Made by a program: the position numbers and the translations under genes. This document shows positions 54,778 to 64,000 of a stretch of DNA of 64,000 nucleotides, in pieces (the first letter of the stretch is position 1; each line of letters starts with the position of its first letter). The notes under the pieces were generated by a model that was not told the DNA's origin, searched no databases, and saw only the letters and a list, made by a program, of their open reading frames with translations. The DNA comes from Asparagopsis taxiformis. Its lineage: Eukaryota; Rhodophyta; Florideophyceae; Bonnemaisoniales; Bonnemaisoniaceae. The DNA is taken from NCBI GenBank assembly GCA_030407315.1, contig JALQPE010001981.1, positions 51,317-115,316 on the forward strand, in the 5' to 3' direction.

Positions 54778-55575
54778 CCTGGCAGAACAGGCGCAAAATT
54801 ATTGTATCTTCTACCGCCTTCTCTAGTCTATAATGACGTCATCGCTACAGAAATATAGGAAAAACACTAGCATATGGGGCCTACTGGAAAGGGGGAGGTG
54901 AAGAGTAGGAAAAATGGCGCACTTTCCTGGACGAGGAGTCCGCGCTTCCAGTGATGATTTGGACGGTATATATCGATGACGTCATTGCATGCTCTGAGCA
55001 CACTTGGCAGGCAGTCAAAGCGGGCCACGTGGATGTGGGCGGCTAGGAAACAGCAGTGTGGGAGAAATTTTATAATTTTCATGTTGCAAGCGAGCAGTGA
55101 ATCTGCATTGCAATATATAAATTTATGCTAATTTAAGATATCACACCGAGTACGATTCAACGAGAGATTGTGCTTTCAACTTGTAAATAGGGCCGAAAAT
55201 GGTAGAGTATACGAGTAGGAAGTACGTGTATGAGAAAATCAGATTCAGTATTAGTGCCTAGAGCATCACTGCGAAATAAACGGCCGTTTTCCGGAAATGG
55301 ATACATCTTGGCTGGGTTTGTGGTTAGGGGATGCGATACAAGATAGCAAAACGATGTTGAGTCCGGATGAAATAGCAATCAATGTGCATAAAGCAATGAG
55401 CATAGGGCAAAGCATTGTGGTGAACCAGTTCATTGGATCGAATGAAAGCCTGGAAAGGTTTCGTAACGGTTAAAAGTAGTAGTACTGTATTGAGATAGTA
55501 GTCATGTCGTAGAAGTTTAGAGTTGTATTCTATGCAACAAAACTGAGCGAAGAAGAAAAGAACAAAAACATCAAG
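54778..55575. other. 5' flank of the element B transposase
   Basis: Inverse counterpart of 35600-36410 in A. No supported gene. Presumed promoter/leader, now split from its distal part by gypsy2. Confidence 0.5.
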
Positions 55576-58500
55576 ATGGCTCCGAGACGGACTCCTATTC
55601 GAAAGAAAACCACAAGTCGTAGGACAAAGGCGAGATTCGATTCACTCAATGTGGCCAGTCCCAGTAAACAGCTTCCTGGGAAACTGCAGGGAGAAATCCG
55701 CAGCAGTGATGCAGCCTGCATGAACAAAGAAATCCCGAGAGGTAATGAGCTACGACGTGAGTGTACCACAGATGACCTATTGGAGTCCCCAATCCCTATG
55801 GGTGACACAATAGAAGGTTGTATTGATGTGTACAGCAACAACGATGAAGCTGGAAGTGACATCTACGTAGCATCGAGCACGCTAATGGAATCGGAAGAAG
55901 CAACCGGACGAGGTTCTGATTCCATTTCAACTGGAGGCCCGATAGACCGAAATGCTGGGGATGAAGCATGTGGTGATTTCAAGGCATTACTACAATAGCC
56001 TGCGATGTATGGGGCTCTTCAGCTGAGTGGAACTCAAAGAATGACAAGAGCCCACTATGAAGGTACCCTGTTCGGAATGAATTTCCGCAGAGATCCAAGT
56101 GAGCACGTCCCGTCGGACTCTGTGATGCGACAGAAGATACTACCATTCTTGAGGAAACACTGCTATGCAAAGAGCTGTGACATCGAGTTTCCGATAGACC
56201 TTCGAAAGAGCGGAGCAAGAGCTGCACAGCATCGAGGTGCAGTAGGAACCCGTGGAACAACAGATGACAGAGACAATTGTGGAGGAATGGCGAAATTTCG
56301 TATTGTACTCCCAAGCACATGGGCTCTGAAAGATGTCCAGACTCGACCAATCTTTAAAGCATTCCGCAGTGATGCGAACAATCGAAGCTCGGAAGGAGAA
56401 AAATCAACCGCAGAGTGCAGCATTGAAGATTCGTTCATTGCAAAGTGCAGGAGGGGTGTTTTGAGCGACCCATTCGTTCGCACAGCAGTTGTTCCCATTG
56501 ACAGCGATGGGAAAAAGGGTTTGAAGCACATTTATGTACCTGATGGAACAGCAATTCGAATCCGATGTCATCCAGGAGCTCGTCAGGTTGCCGTCATCGA
56601 AAGAGCAAAAGGGTTCAGGAAGAATGACAGAGATGGTGGGAAACCGAAGAGGAGAAGAGTGGCGGTTACGTCGTTGTGGGAACTTCATGCTAGGACCATA
56701 GTTACCTATGAGGCTCGACACGACGGTGAGCATGATGTGCATGTCGAAAAATATCTGCAGCCGCGAATGTCACATCTATTGGAATGGGAGAGGCAGCATG
56801 CTCTGCGAGCGATATCGCAATGTGTAAGCGGAGCAGGAGCCAAGGGAAAAGGAACACGAGCTGGGGACGTGATAACCGTTCTATTACCAATTGGAATGGA
56901 AGAGGGTGATATTGTTCCACACGTCGTATTGGTGAACAGGTATTTGAAAGAGCAGGTCGGAGAAGCATCCACCATGTTACTTTGCTTTTCACCCGGCGCG
57001 AGCTTTGCTGAAGCCAGAAACCCGCCCGATAGACTAGGAAGCCCCAACTATGAAGAAATTCGTGTTTCAGGGGTGTTCTCGGATGGTTTCGGAGACCACA
57101 GGTCGCAATGGCACCCAGCGTCTCCGCGAGAAGATGCACCATGTTGGGGAAAGCTGGAGGATGGTCGAAACTACTTTGTTTACCGATTTCTCCTTTACAC
57201 GGATGACTTTGAACCATTCACAAGCAGGAAGGGAAGTTTTGGTGGATGCTATATGTTACCTCTCAATCTACCGCCTCGGAAAAGGGAAGCTACCAAGCGT
57301 TCGAGTGATTGGTTTGCCACCTCCGGGAGTGTCCACAAATTGTGTATTGCGATATATCGTTCAAGATATAGTGCGAGGAAGCACAGAGGGTTTCCCAACG
57401 AAAAATGCAGAGGGAGAAGATGTTGTGGTATTTCTAGACCCAGTGGGGAGCATTGGAGACTATCCTGCAGTTTCACATACCCTGGATGTTCTTGGACACA
57501 CATCAAACTCTCCGTGCCACATCTGCAGTTTCCGCAAATATGACCTGAGCAGTACTGGTGGCACGAAGAATGCATACACTTCGGTAGTGAACGGGCAAAC
57601 ATCGACGCATGCCAGGAGCAAGTATCGGAATGCATCGACACGTAAGGATGCCACAGAAACCCAGCTTCGCACTCTCGGACTGGCTGCAGAAGAAGGGGAA
57701 GATTTACCATTTCATGTCCTGAGCACTTCCTTGGAAGCAGTGCAGGAAGAAGTACCGAAGACGGAAAACGGAGTTTCAGTTGTCCCAGCAATTTTTGACC
57801 CGTACCGTTCCGCAGTGATAGCACCTGACCATCTATTGTCTGGACTGGCACAAGATGTACTGAACGCTTGTATTTCAGCTGCCAGCCCACGGATTCGAGA
57901 GGTAGCTGAATTGCAAATTCTGGGCGCTCTGAAGAAGTTCAGGATGGGAAGGCAGAACCGTTTATTTGGAACCAACAATCTGCTTTCCATGAACATGAGT
58001 GACATATTCAGTGTGCTGCTGATAGCACCTATGGCATTCGAAAACGCAGCTCGAATGATGGATGGGAAAGGGGAAGGTCATCGTGAAAAATTCGATGGGG
58101 CCATCAAACTAGTAGTGAAGTTACAGAAGCTGGTTTCGTGTATCAGTTTCATGCCCGTATGGTGGAAAGACGGTCCACATGAAGTAGAGACGGCTGACGG
58201 AGAAGGTGGCAGGAATGAATAAATTCTGGGAAGAGCCGTAGACTACGTGGAGACGTTGAATGAGTATTGTCGGAAAGTGAAGGGAGCAGGAGCACATTTG
58301 GACAAGCCTAATGTTCATCGTCTTGTCGAGTTTTGTGCTCATACGCTTCCTGCCTACGGCTCTGTGAAGCACGTGCAGGAGCTTATATTCGAACGGATGC
58401 ACCAGCCACTGAAGAAAGGTGTGAGAATGTCCAATCACCAAAGCGAACAGCTTTCAGCGCTGGAATTAGTTCTTGCGGATGACTGGCAGACGAGAGTGGC

Positions 58501-59377
58501 CATTGTTTTGCGCGAAATCGGCATGGAGCCGCAACATTGGTCCTCGTCCGAATGCTCTCAAATGGTCAACGTTCTCTCACAGGAGCTAGGGAGAGAAATA
58601 GATGTGGAAGACGAGGTAGTGAAAAACTGCTTCCAAGAACCGGTTCTCCAGCTTCTCTCCCAGCGGCGAGGAATGACATTGTCGGCGGATGGTGAAATTG
58701 TGACGTGGAGGGGGCATGGAGGTATATCTATTGACGAGGTCAAGGAGTACATGAATGGAAAATGTGATATGGCAGAGGGTGCTGTAGGTGTTTTCAAACG
58801 GTTCTTTACCGAAAGGTACGGAAGCGGAACAAGCGGGTGTGGAAAGTATGCCGAATGGGTGAGAAGAGTTTCTAGAAGCACTACGACAGAGTGGGGAAGG
58901 AAAACAGTGCAGAGGTCTGGCTCTCTAGAATCAGGAGCTATCATCCATGCTGTTTGCCCTGAACAGAGGATATGTGAGGATGGTGCAACTTCACAAGCGA
59001 TTCTGTACCCGGCGTCTCGTCTCACATCAGAGATAATGCGGGGAAGAATTAATTATGAACCGCGGTTTTTTATTGTTCTAGCGTTCTTTATCCTGAGGAA
59101 CGAGAATGCGAGAGATGAGCAAGGTACAGCTTATGGAGTTTGCCTGGGTTTGCAAAAAACTGATGAAGGAGTGTTCAAGGTCGAAGAGAGGCGACGAACA
59201 GTAATTGTGGAGATGAGTGAGGGAGTCACTGAGGTGTTTGGTATGCACTATTGCAATGGGAGTGTATGCGTATATGATGAGAACATGAGGGAGGTAAGGC
59301 ACGGACCCGGACTGCTGGAGGGTGGAGAGATATATGCACTATGTAGGCGAGACGGATTTCCACCGAGGGCTGCATGA
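55576..59377 (+). pseudogene. CACTA (Tnp2-like) transposase of element B, inactivated by point changes
   Basis: Encodes about 1265 residues over 55576-55998, 56005 to about 57290, about 57300-58222 and 58223-59377. Its first part matches A residues 1-724. The Tnp2-like stretch has VVFLDPVGSIGDYPAV (about 57424) and NSPCHICSF (about 57507). The C-terminal part (NVHRLVEFCAHTLPAYGSVK, then ELIFERMHQPLKKGV) fits the conserved end of CACTA transposases. Lesions: TAG at 55996-55998 where A has TGG; two single-base losses near 57285 and 57299 relative to A; in-frame TAA at 58220-58222. The divergence is small, so inactivation is recent. It lies next to the terminus and is transcribed away from it. 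Confidence 0.8.
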
Positions 59378-59498
59378 TTTTTAGGGAAGAATAAAATGAA
59401 TAACCAGATGCATCACATATGAATTGTACACTCTAGGGCGTTGGTGGATTGGTGCAAAGTAGTGGGGAGAGGATCTGAGAGGATGGAGGGAGGTATGC

Positions 59499-59740
59499 TT
59501 ACAGCAAAGTCATCGTTACGATGATTTTGCTGTAAGAAAACGTTTCCATTACAGTGGCCAAGAATTTTTTACCGGGTAAAAAAATCGTGGCAGCTGTAAT
59601 GATTTGCTGTAAGGAACCGTTTCCTTGCAGTGGCCGAAGAATTTTTTACCGGGTAAAAAATCAGCAAGAATTTTTACCGGGTAAAAAAAATTGTGGCCGC
59701 TGTAATGATTTGCTTTCTTACAGCAAATTCATCGATTGTT
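59499..59740. repeat. Hairpin cluster of element B, between transposase and oxygenase genes
   Basis: One near-complete 37-nt palindrome (59499-59535), inverted repeats with TTTACCGGGTAAA, and a truncated half-palindrome ending about 59732 (CAGCAAATTCATCG). This cluster lies inside the segment deleted from A. Confidence 0.82.
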
Positions 59741-60536
59741 AAGGTTAAGTAACCAACTTTAGGATGTCCAGAGGACCTGCTCGTTGTAAGGAATATTGAT
59801 CAACTGACGAAGAGGAAGCATTTTGAATCGACTAGGGTAGGAACGCAATGAGATTTGGTATGCTAGAAAACTGAATCGCAGTAGTGAATAGGTAGTTGAA
59901 ATGAATTCATATTGATGTTCTTTGGTGTATTGTCCATTGGAGCACATTGAAAACCATTTATATGATCACCGTTTAAATGGTCTATGAATCCTTTGCAGCC
60001 GAGTACGCCAATAGGAAGAAATTCAAGCAGTGGCCTGCACGGGAACCGTTTATTTGTGAGTAGCAAAAGTTAGTGTAGAAATGAATTTTTCAGACTTGTA
60101 GGAGAGGTGGATCGTGGTAAATGTATAAAACTCACGTAGAATCAATTGATAGGAATCAATGGTACGGAAGAAGAAGCGAGGTGGAGAGTGTGGATGAAAT
60201 AGGTTGTTGGAATATGAATGATAATTGACGTGGTGAGGTAAACGGGTTCGATTGCATTATATGCGCTAGAGGTACATACTATTAGGTGTAGATTGATGGA
60301 AAGGGCTAAACGCTTTGTGGAGGTATCAGGATCAGGTAGAGTCAGAGGTGCTGAGCGGGTGCAGCGTAAGGTTCATCAGGACTGAAGGTAGGTAGGGGAT
60401 GTCTTGTCCGGACAGTATATGAGAGGAAGCTGAGAGACGGGAAGCGCACTCGGAGGTACCACAATTGTGGATTTCATCGTCTACACAACATTTGAACAGA
60501 GAACCGATTGAACGAACTGAGATTGCAGGGATTACA
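59741..60536. promoter_or_regulatory. Upstream region of the element B ParB/oxygenase gene
   Basis: About 800 bp of AT-rich sequence without a supported gene, between the hairpin cluster and the start codon. It should hold the promoter. Confidence 0.35.
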
Positions 60537-63500
60537 ATGGGAGACAATAGTATCATGAATACTACAGCGGAGAAGAGCAATTCTCCTTCTGCTGAAGAGA
60601 AAAGCATCACTATTGCTCAGTACAGCTCTTCTAAAGTGCAAGTTGATCCTCGCAAAGTGAAGTTTCCGACAGTGACCTCCCGTTTGGTGCGACCGGGTCG
60701 TGTAAACGAACTGGCCAGCATTTTCATGGATAGAGGTTTCTCTACCACTGGAACTATGATTACAGTCTGCAAAATGGAAGATAACGAAGGAGACGAGTTT
60801 TACTGCATCGATGGCTCTCATCGCATAGCTGCTCTGCAACTATGCCTGGAGAAGTACTCAGGAAAGAACAGGGATTCCTTGGAATTGGTTTGGGTACAAC
60901 AGTTGATTGCGCCGAACGGGCGTCTAATTTTCGATGCGCTGGAGGTTCTGAAACTGTCTCTCGAAGCCAATATACAAACTCACGATGTCGCTTCTGTGAG
61001 CATTGCCGACAATGTCTGTGCGGTCATAGAGTTTCTCAGGTTTTCCAACCAGATGGATCTTCCTGTTGTCCGGCTTATTCCTATTCTGAAAGAAGTGAGC
61101 TATATTCTGCCGTCCGACAGGAACCGTTCGGAGAACTCGTATAGGCAGTACATCAACATTGCGAAGGGGTTCAATCGCACAGACAGCGTTGCTTTCGTGT
61201 ACTGGAGCTCTATCCCTAGCGTTTACAATGCTTTGGATAGGAACAGAGAAATCGAGGATGCAAGAACCGAGGGAAGAGATCCGGACTTTTCTCGAATTGA
61301 CTCTGCCGATATGTACGGGTGCGTGCTCGATCTTGTCAATAACGCAATATTCCGCAATGGCACGGACGGACGAGGGACGCGCGATAAGGAGTGGTTCCAA
61401 TGGTTTGTGCTCGAGATGACAGCGTCGTGGACAAGGATGAGGAGGAAGAGAGGACTTGTCAGAAATATCGGAAGCGGAAGTCCGTTCACGATGCGCACTT
61501 GGCTACTGGCTCTGTTGGCCATCTATGATATGGCAGAGGTCGTCCGCAAATGGTTGAACTCTGCAACGATGGAGGAATTCGTGCGAACGGATTTGGCAGC
61601 AGAAAACGCGAAGGAGGTCGGGGATAATGATCATCGCATTGGAGAGCGCATTGTATTCGTCCTTGTCGACTTTCATGACGACGTGGTAGACAGTAGCAGT
61701 CTGAGAACCAAGAACGGGATGTTTACAAACAGTTTTTACGACAAACTGGAATATGCTACCGGGACAAAGGCAATGCAGGAGACGAAAGCGGAGGAGGAGA
61801 GGGAACGGAATCGCATGACCCCCGGAGAAATAGAAAAAGCACTTGTTGCTGGCGCCAAAGCAGAAGACGAAGAAGCACCTACTGCCGCAGAACAGGGAAA
61901 TAATTCTACAGAGAAGGAAACGGTGGAAACTTCTGGTCCTGTTCAAGCAGAAGAAGGAGTATCTGCCGAAGCCCAAGTAGAGCAGGAAGTTTCTGCTGTT
62001 GTGGAGGAAGAACAGGAAATTACTCCAAATGTGGTGGCTGAAGAAGTGATTCCTGCTGTCGCGACGAAAGCAATAGAAGAGGCACTTCTGAGCACCCCGA
62101 AAGAAGCAGAAGACCGTCCTGCCGCAGCAAAAGAGGGAGGACAGGAACGTCCTGCCACGCGTCTTGCAGCAGCTGAGAAGAGGGAAGCAGAACGTCTTGC
62201 TGTTCTCCAAAAAGAACAGGAACGTCTTTCAGCTTCAAGGGCAGAGCGGGAAAGTCGTGCCAGGGATAATTCGCCGGGAAGGATTGTCAGAGAAGATCTT
62301 CCTCAGGGAAGGAAACAAAGCGGCGATACGCAAAGTCTGGATATCAACTTGGACAATAGTGGTCGCATGGACATAGACACGCCTGGACAACAAGCTGGAG
62401 ATGCGCAGAACCGCTCTGTGATATTGAAACTTCGAATCAGGACACCAGAAACTAACAGCACTAGCCCGGCAGAAGCGGACAAGGAGAATTCGGGAAGAAG
62501 CAGGAGTTCTGGTGGAAGCGGCGATGAAAACGAGTCCAGGTTGCATAAGAAGCGAAGAAGGGAAGATACTAGCGCGAAGTTTTCTGAGCCCAATACGCCG
62601 GATGACAACATTGAGATTGGGCCTCCCCGGGAAAAGAAGAGTAGAGTCAATGCAAGAAAACGAACGACTGGAGAAGAAGCACCACTCTTCACTGACGAGC
62701 AAGAAAACTCCCTTCCAGACCGCACATTCGCAGAGGAGATACCTGAGAAGCTGCCTTTATGCGTTCCTTCCAACTCGAGAATGAAGTATTATATCACAGA
62801 AGAAGACATTGATACAATCCGGACGGAGATAATGGAAGCAGCTGCAGGCTACTCTACTTTGGTATGTCCCCTCGGTTCTTGTGAAAGCCAACAATACTTC
62901 AGCTACCAGAGAAGAATGATCGACGAGCTTGGTTACGTGGTGTTGCAAGACATTTTTTCTTCTACTACAGTGGGAGCAGCTACGCACGAGTTATTCACAC
63001 AGATGGCCAGCACATTCCAAGGTACTACAAGTGGGTCAAGTGCAAGTCAGAAGAACCCGTGGAAACCACTTCGACCGAAAGACAGCACTGGTGTATTCAA
63101 GACGGACCGGAAAAGCATCTGCGATGACCTTGAGCAAGAAAGCGCGCGGCAGTACAGGAACAAGCTGATTCTGGAGCTAGGTAAGGCGATTTGTGCGGAG
63201 AACCTGAAGCTCGGGTTTGGAAGAGAAGAAGCGGTGGTCTTTCCAGAAACGGGTCTTCGTCTGATTTTGACCGCAGAAGGTAGTCAGGAGCAACTTATGC
63301 ATATCGATGTTCCCGTCCGTGAGGGAACTGGAACTGGTCCTCTCAACTCGCCATCATATTTCATGATGGCTGCTGGTGCGGATGGGTTCATCATTCGTAT
63401 CGCCAAGTTCAGCCATGTGTGCCTAAGTCATCCAGCGAAAGACAAGTACCGCGTGCCAGTGACGAACGTGCGCATCCCACCGTATTCCCTGCTTGTATGC

Positions 63501-63659
63501 CGAACGGACGTGTATCACGGAGGAATGGGATTCGCAGAGGGTCGTTCTTCGGTGAGGTACCAGCATCCTATCCGGTCCCATCTATCACTGCGAACTTCCA
63601 GGGAGAAGTTGCTACAGCCTCCCTTCAATGTCAACTACTGGGAGCGTTTAGATATCTGA
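60537..63659 (+). CDS. ParB-like / 2OG-Fe(II) oxygenase fusion (paralog 2)
   Basis: 1040 aa from the ATG at 60537 (ACAATGG); the frame is open 24 codons upstream without an ATG. ParB-like domain about residues 25-130 with DGSHR at 92-96. The helical domain about 140-375 is related to paralog 1 (IADNVC.VIEF, then YWSSIPS). Acidic/Glu-Ala-rich linker about 415-575 with coiled-coil character (KREAERLAVLQKEQERLSAS), then basic patches (KKRRRED). C-terminal oxygenase about 735-1030 with HID (922-924), H994 in DVYHGG, and Arg in the following RYQHPIRSHLSL (1007 or 1013). The two paralogs share this architecture but differ widely in linker composition (Pro/Ser in 1, Glu/Lys in 2). Intact here; in element A only its tail survives, fused to transposase. 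Substrate unknown; a modified base in DNA is the working guess. Confidence 0.8.
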   Translation: MGDNSIMNTTAEKSNSPSAEEKSITIAQYSSSKVQVDPRKVKFPTVTSRLVRPGRVNELASIFMDRGFSTTGTMITVCKMEDNEGDEFYCIDGSHRIAALQLCLEKYSGKNRDSLELVWVQQLIAPNGRLIFDALEVLKLSLEANIQTHDVASVSIADNVCAVIEFLRFSNQMDLPVVRLIPILKEVSYILPSDRNRSENSYRQYINIAKGFNRTDSVAFVYWSSIPSVYNALDRNREIEDARTEGRDPDFSRIDSADMYGCVLDLVNNAIFRNGTDGRGTRDKEWFQWFVLEMTASWTRMRRKRGLVRNIGSGSPFTMRTWLLALLAIYDMAEVVRKWLNSATMEEFVRTDLAAENAKEVGDNDHRIGERIVFVLVDFHDDVVDSSSLRTKNGMFTNSFYDKLEYATGTKAMQETKAEEERERNRMTPGEIEKALVAGAKAEDEEAPTAAEQGNNSTEKETVETSGPVQAEEGVSAEAQVEQEVSAVVEEEQEITPNVVAEEVIPAVATKAIEEALLSTPKEAEDRPAAAKEGGQERPATRLAAAEKREAERLAVLQKEQERLSASRAERESRARDNSPGRIVREDLPQGRKQSGDTQSLDINLDNSGRMDIDTPGQQAGDAQNRSVILKLRIRTPETNSTSPAEADKENSGRSRSSGGSGDENESRLHKKRRREDTSAKFSEPNTPDDNIEIGPPREKKSRVNARKRTTGEEAPLFTDEQENSLPDRTFAEEIPEKLPLCVPSNSRMKYYITEEDIDTIRTEIMEAAAGYSTLVCPLGSCESQQYFSYQRRMIDELGYVVLQDIFSSTTVGAATHELFTQMASTFQGTTSGSSASQKNPWKPLRPKDSTGVFKTDRKSICDDLEQESARQYRNKLILELGKAICAENLKLGFGREEAVVFPETGLRLILTAEGSQEQLMHIDVPVREGTGTGPLNSPSYFMMAAGADGFIIRIAKFSHVCLSHPAKDKYRVPVTNVRIPPYSLLVCRTDVYHGGMGFAEGRSSVRYQHPIRSHLSLRTSREKLLQPPFNVNYWERLDI

Positions 63660-63912
63660 TGAAATTAGTTCTTAATAGCATTCTATGGCAGGCATCAAGG
63701 CCGCCTTCAAGTAAACGATGAAAGTTAGGCTAGTACATGACGTTTGCGTATGTAGACGAGTCAGCAGATATACAATACTCAATTTAATATGAGAAGGGGA
63801 GGAAACTATGGCGGGCACTACTAGAATAGAACAAGGTAATATCGCAGTCGTCTTTGGTTGCAACATTGAGGTGAGAAAGGCTTACAGATGATGCAGTTTC
63901 GCTGGGGTGCTG
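63660..63912. other. 3' flank of paralog 2
   Basis: No gene seen. Nearly identical, in inverse orientation, to 32520-32710 of element A. Confidence 0.5.
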
Positions 63913-64000
63913 ACAGCAAAGTCATCGTTACGATGACTTTGCTGTAAGAAATCAAATCATTACAGCGGCCACAATTTTTTACCGGGTAAAAAATTCTTGC
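63913..64000. repeat. Hairpin cluster of element B, cut by the window end
   Basis: Palindrome core 63913-63945 followed by CATTACAGCGGCC and TTTTTTACCGGGTAAAAAA. Corresponds to cluster 4 of A (32296-32521). Confidence 0.85.

Larger units (their letters stand above)
45421..64000. mobile_element. CACTA element B (partial), containing gypsy2
   Basis: Starts with CACTACGGTGTTGA at 45421 and is the inverted counterpart of the right half of element A: subterminal palindromes, 35-bp array, foldback, transposase, oxygenase gene, hairpin cluster. It is interrupted by gypsy2 (47022-54772) and runs past the window end, so its far terminus and target duplication are not visible. It retains the about 5.2 kb deleted from A, but its transposase has point lesions. 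Confidence 0.85.

Overview
This window is eukaryotic repeat-rich DNA built almost entirely of nested transposable elements. The evidence is two Ty3/gypsy chromodomain retrotransposons, two copies of a CACTA-type DNA transposon, a third DNA transposon family with 2.6-kb terminal inverted repeats, and large mostly intronless genes with SET, PHD-like and chromodomain modules. No tRNA, rRNA, CRISPR array or clear single-copy host gene was seen. The host cannot be named from this sequence; an alga or another protist-like eukaryote is a guess. No database search was possible, so family calls rest on motifs read by eye.

Layout. (1) 1-1573 and 13878 to about 16190 are two halves of an older element (called E0), with short GGACGTCC-type palindromes and a decayed transposase. 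(2) 1574-13877 is element E1, inserted in E0: GAAT target duplication, 2594-bp terminal inverted repeats (TIRs), a ParB-like/DNA amino-methyltransferase/zinc-finger gene and a divergent DUF7869-like transposase. (3) About 16190-18710 and 38139 to 42811 or further are the halves of a decayed GC-rich gypsy element (gypsy1). (4) 18711-38138 is CACTA element A, inserted in the gypsy1 gag with an AA duplication. It carries a coiled-coil gene, a ParB/methyltransferase/SET gene, a ParB/2OG-Fe(II) oxygenase gene and a transposase fused by deletion to the tail of a second ParB/oxygenase gene. (5) 45421-64000 is CACTA element B, opposite in orientation to A and running off the window. It has a mutated full-length transposase and a complete ParB/oxygenase gene. 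(6) 47022-54772 is an intact, recent gypsy chromovirus (gypsy2) inside B, with a CATGA duplication.

The most notable result is that two unrelated DNA transposon families each carry genes in which an N-terminal ParB-like domain (DG[AS]HR motif) is joined to a predicted DNA- or chromatin-modifying enzyme. These are a beta-class amino-methyltransferase with a PHD-like finger (E1), the same methyltransferase type with a SET domain (A), and an HxD...H...R 2OG-Fe(II) oxygenase (A and B). In the CACTA elements, the spaces between genes hold clusters of a 37-nt palindrome. A transposon-borne writer/eraser system addressed to DNA by ParB-like domains is a reasonable hypothesis. The domain composition is read from the sequence; the function is inference.
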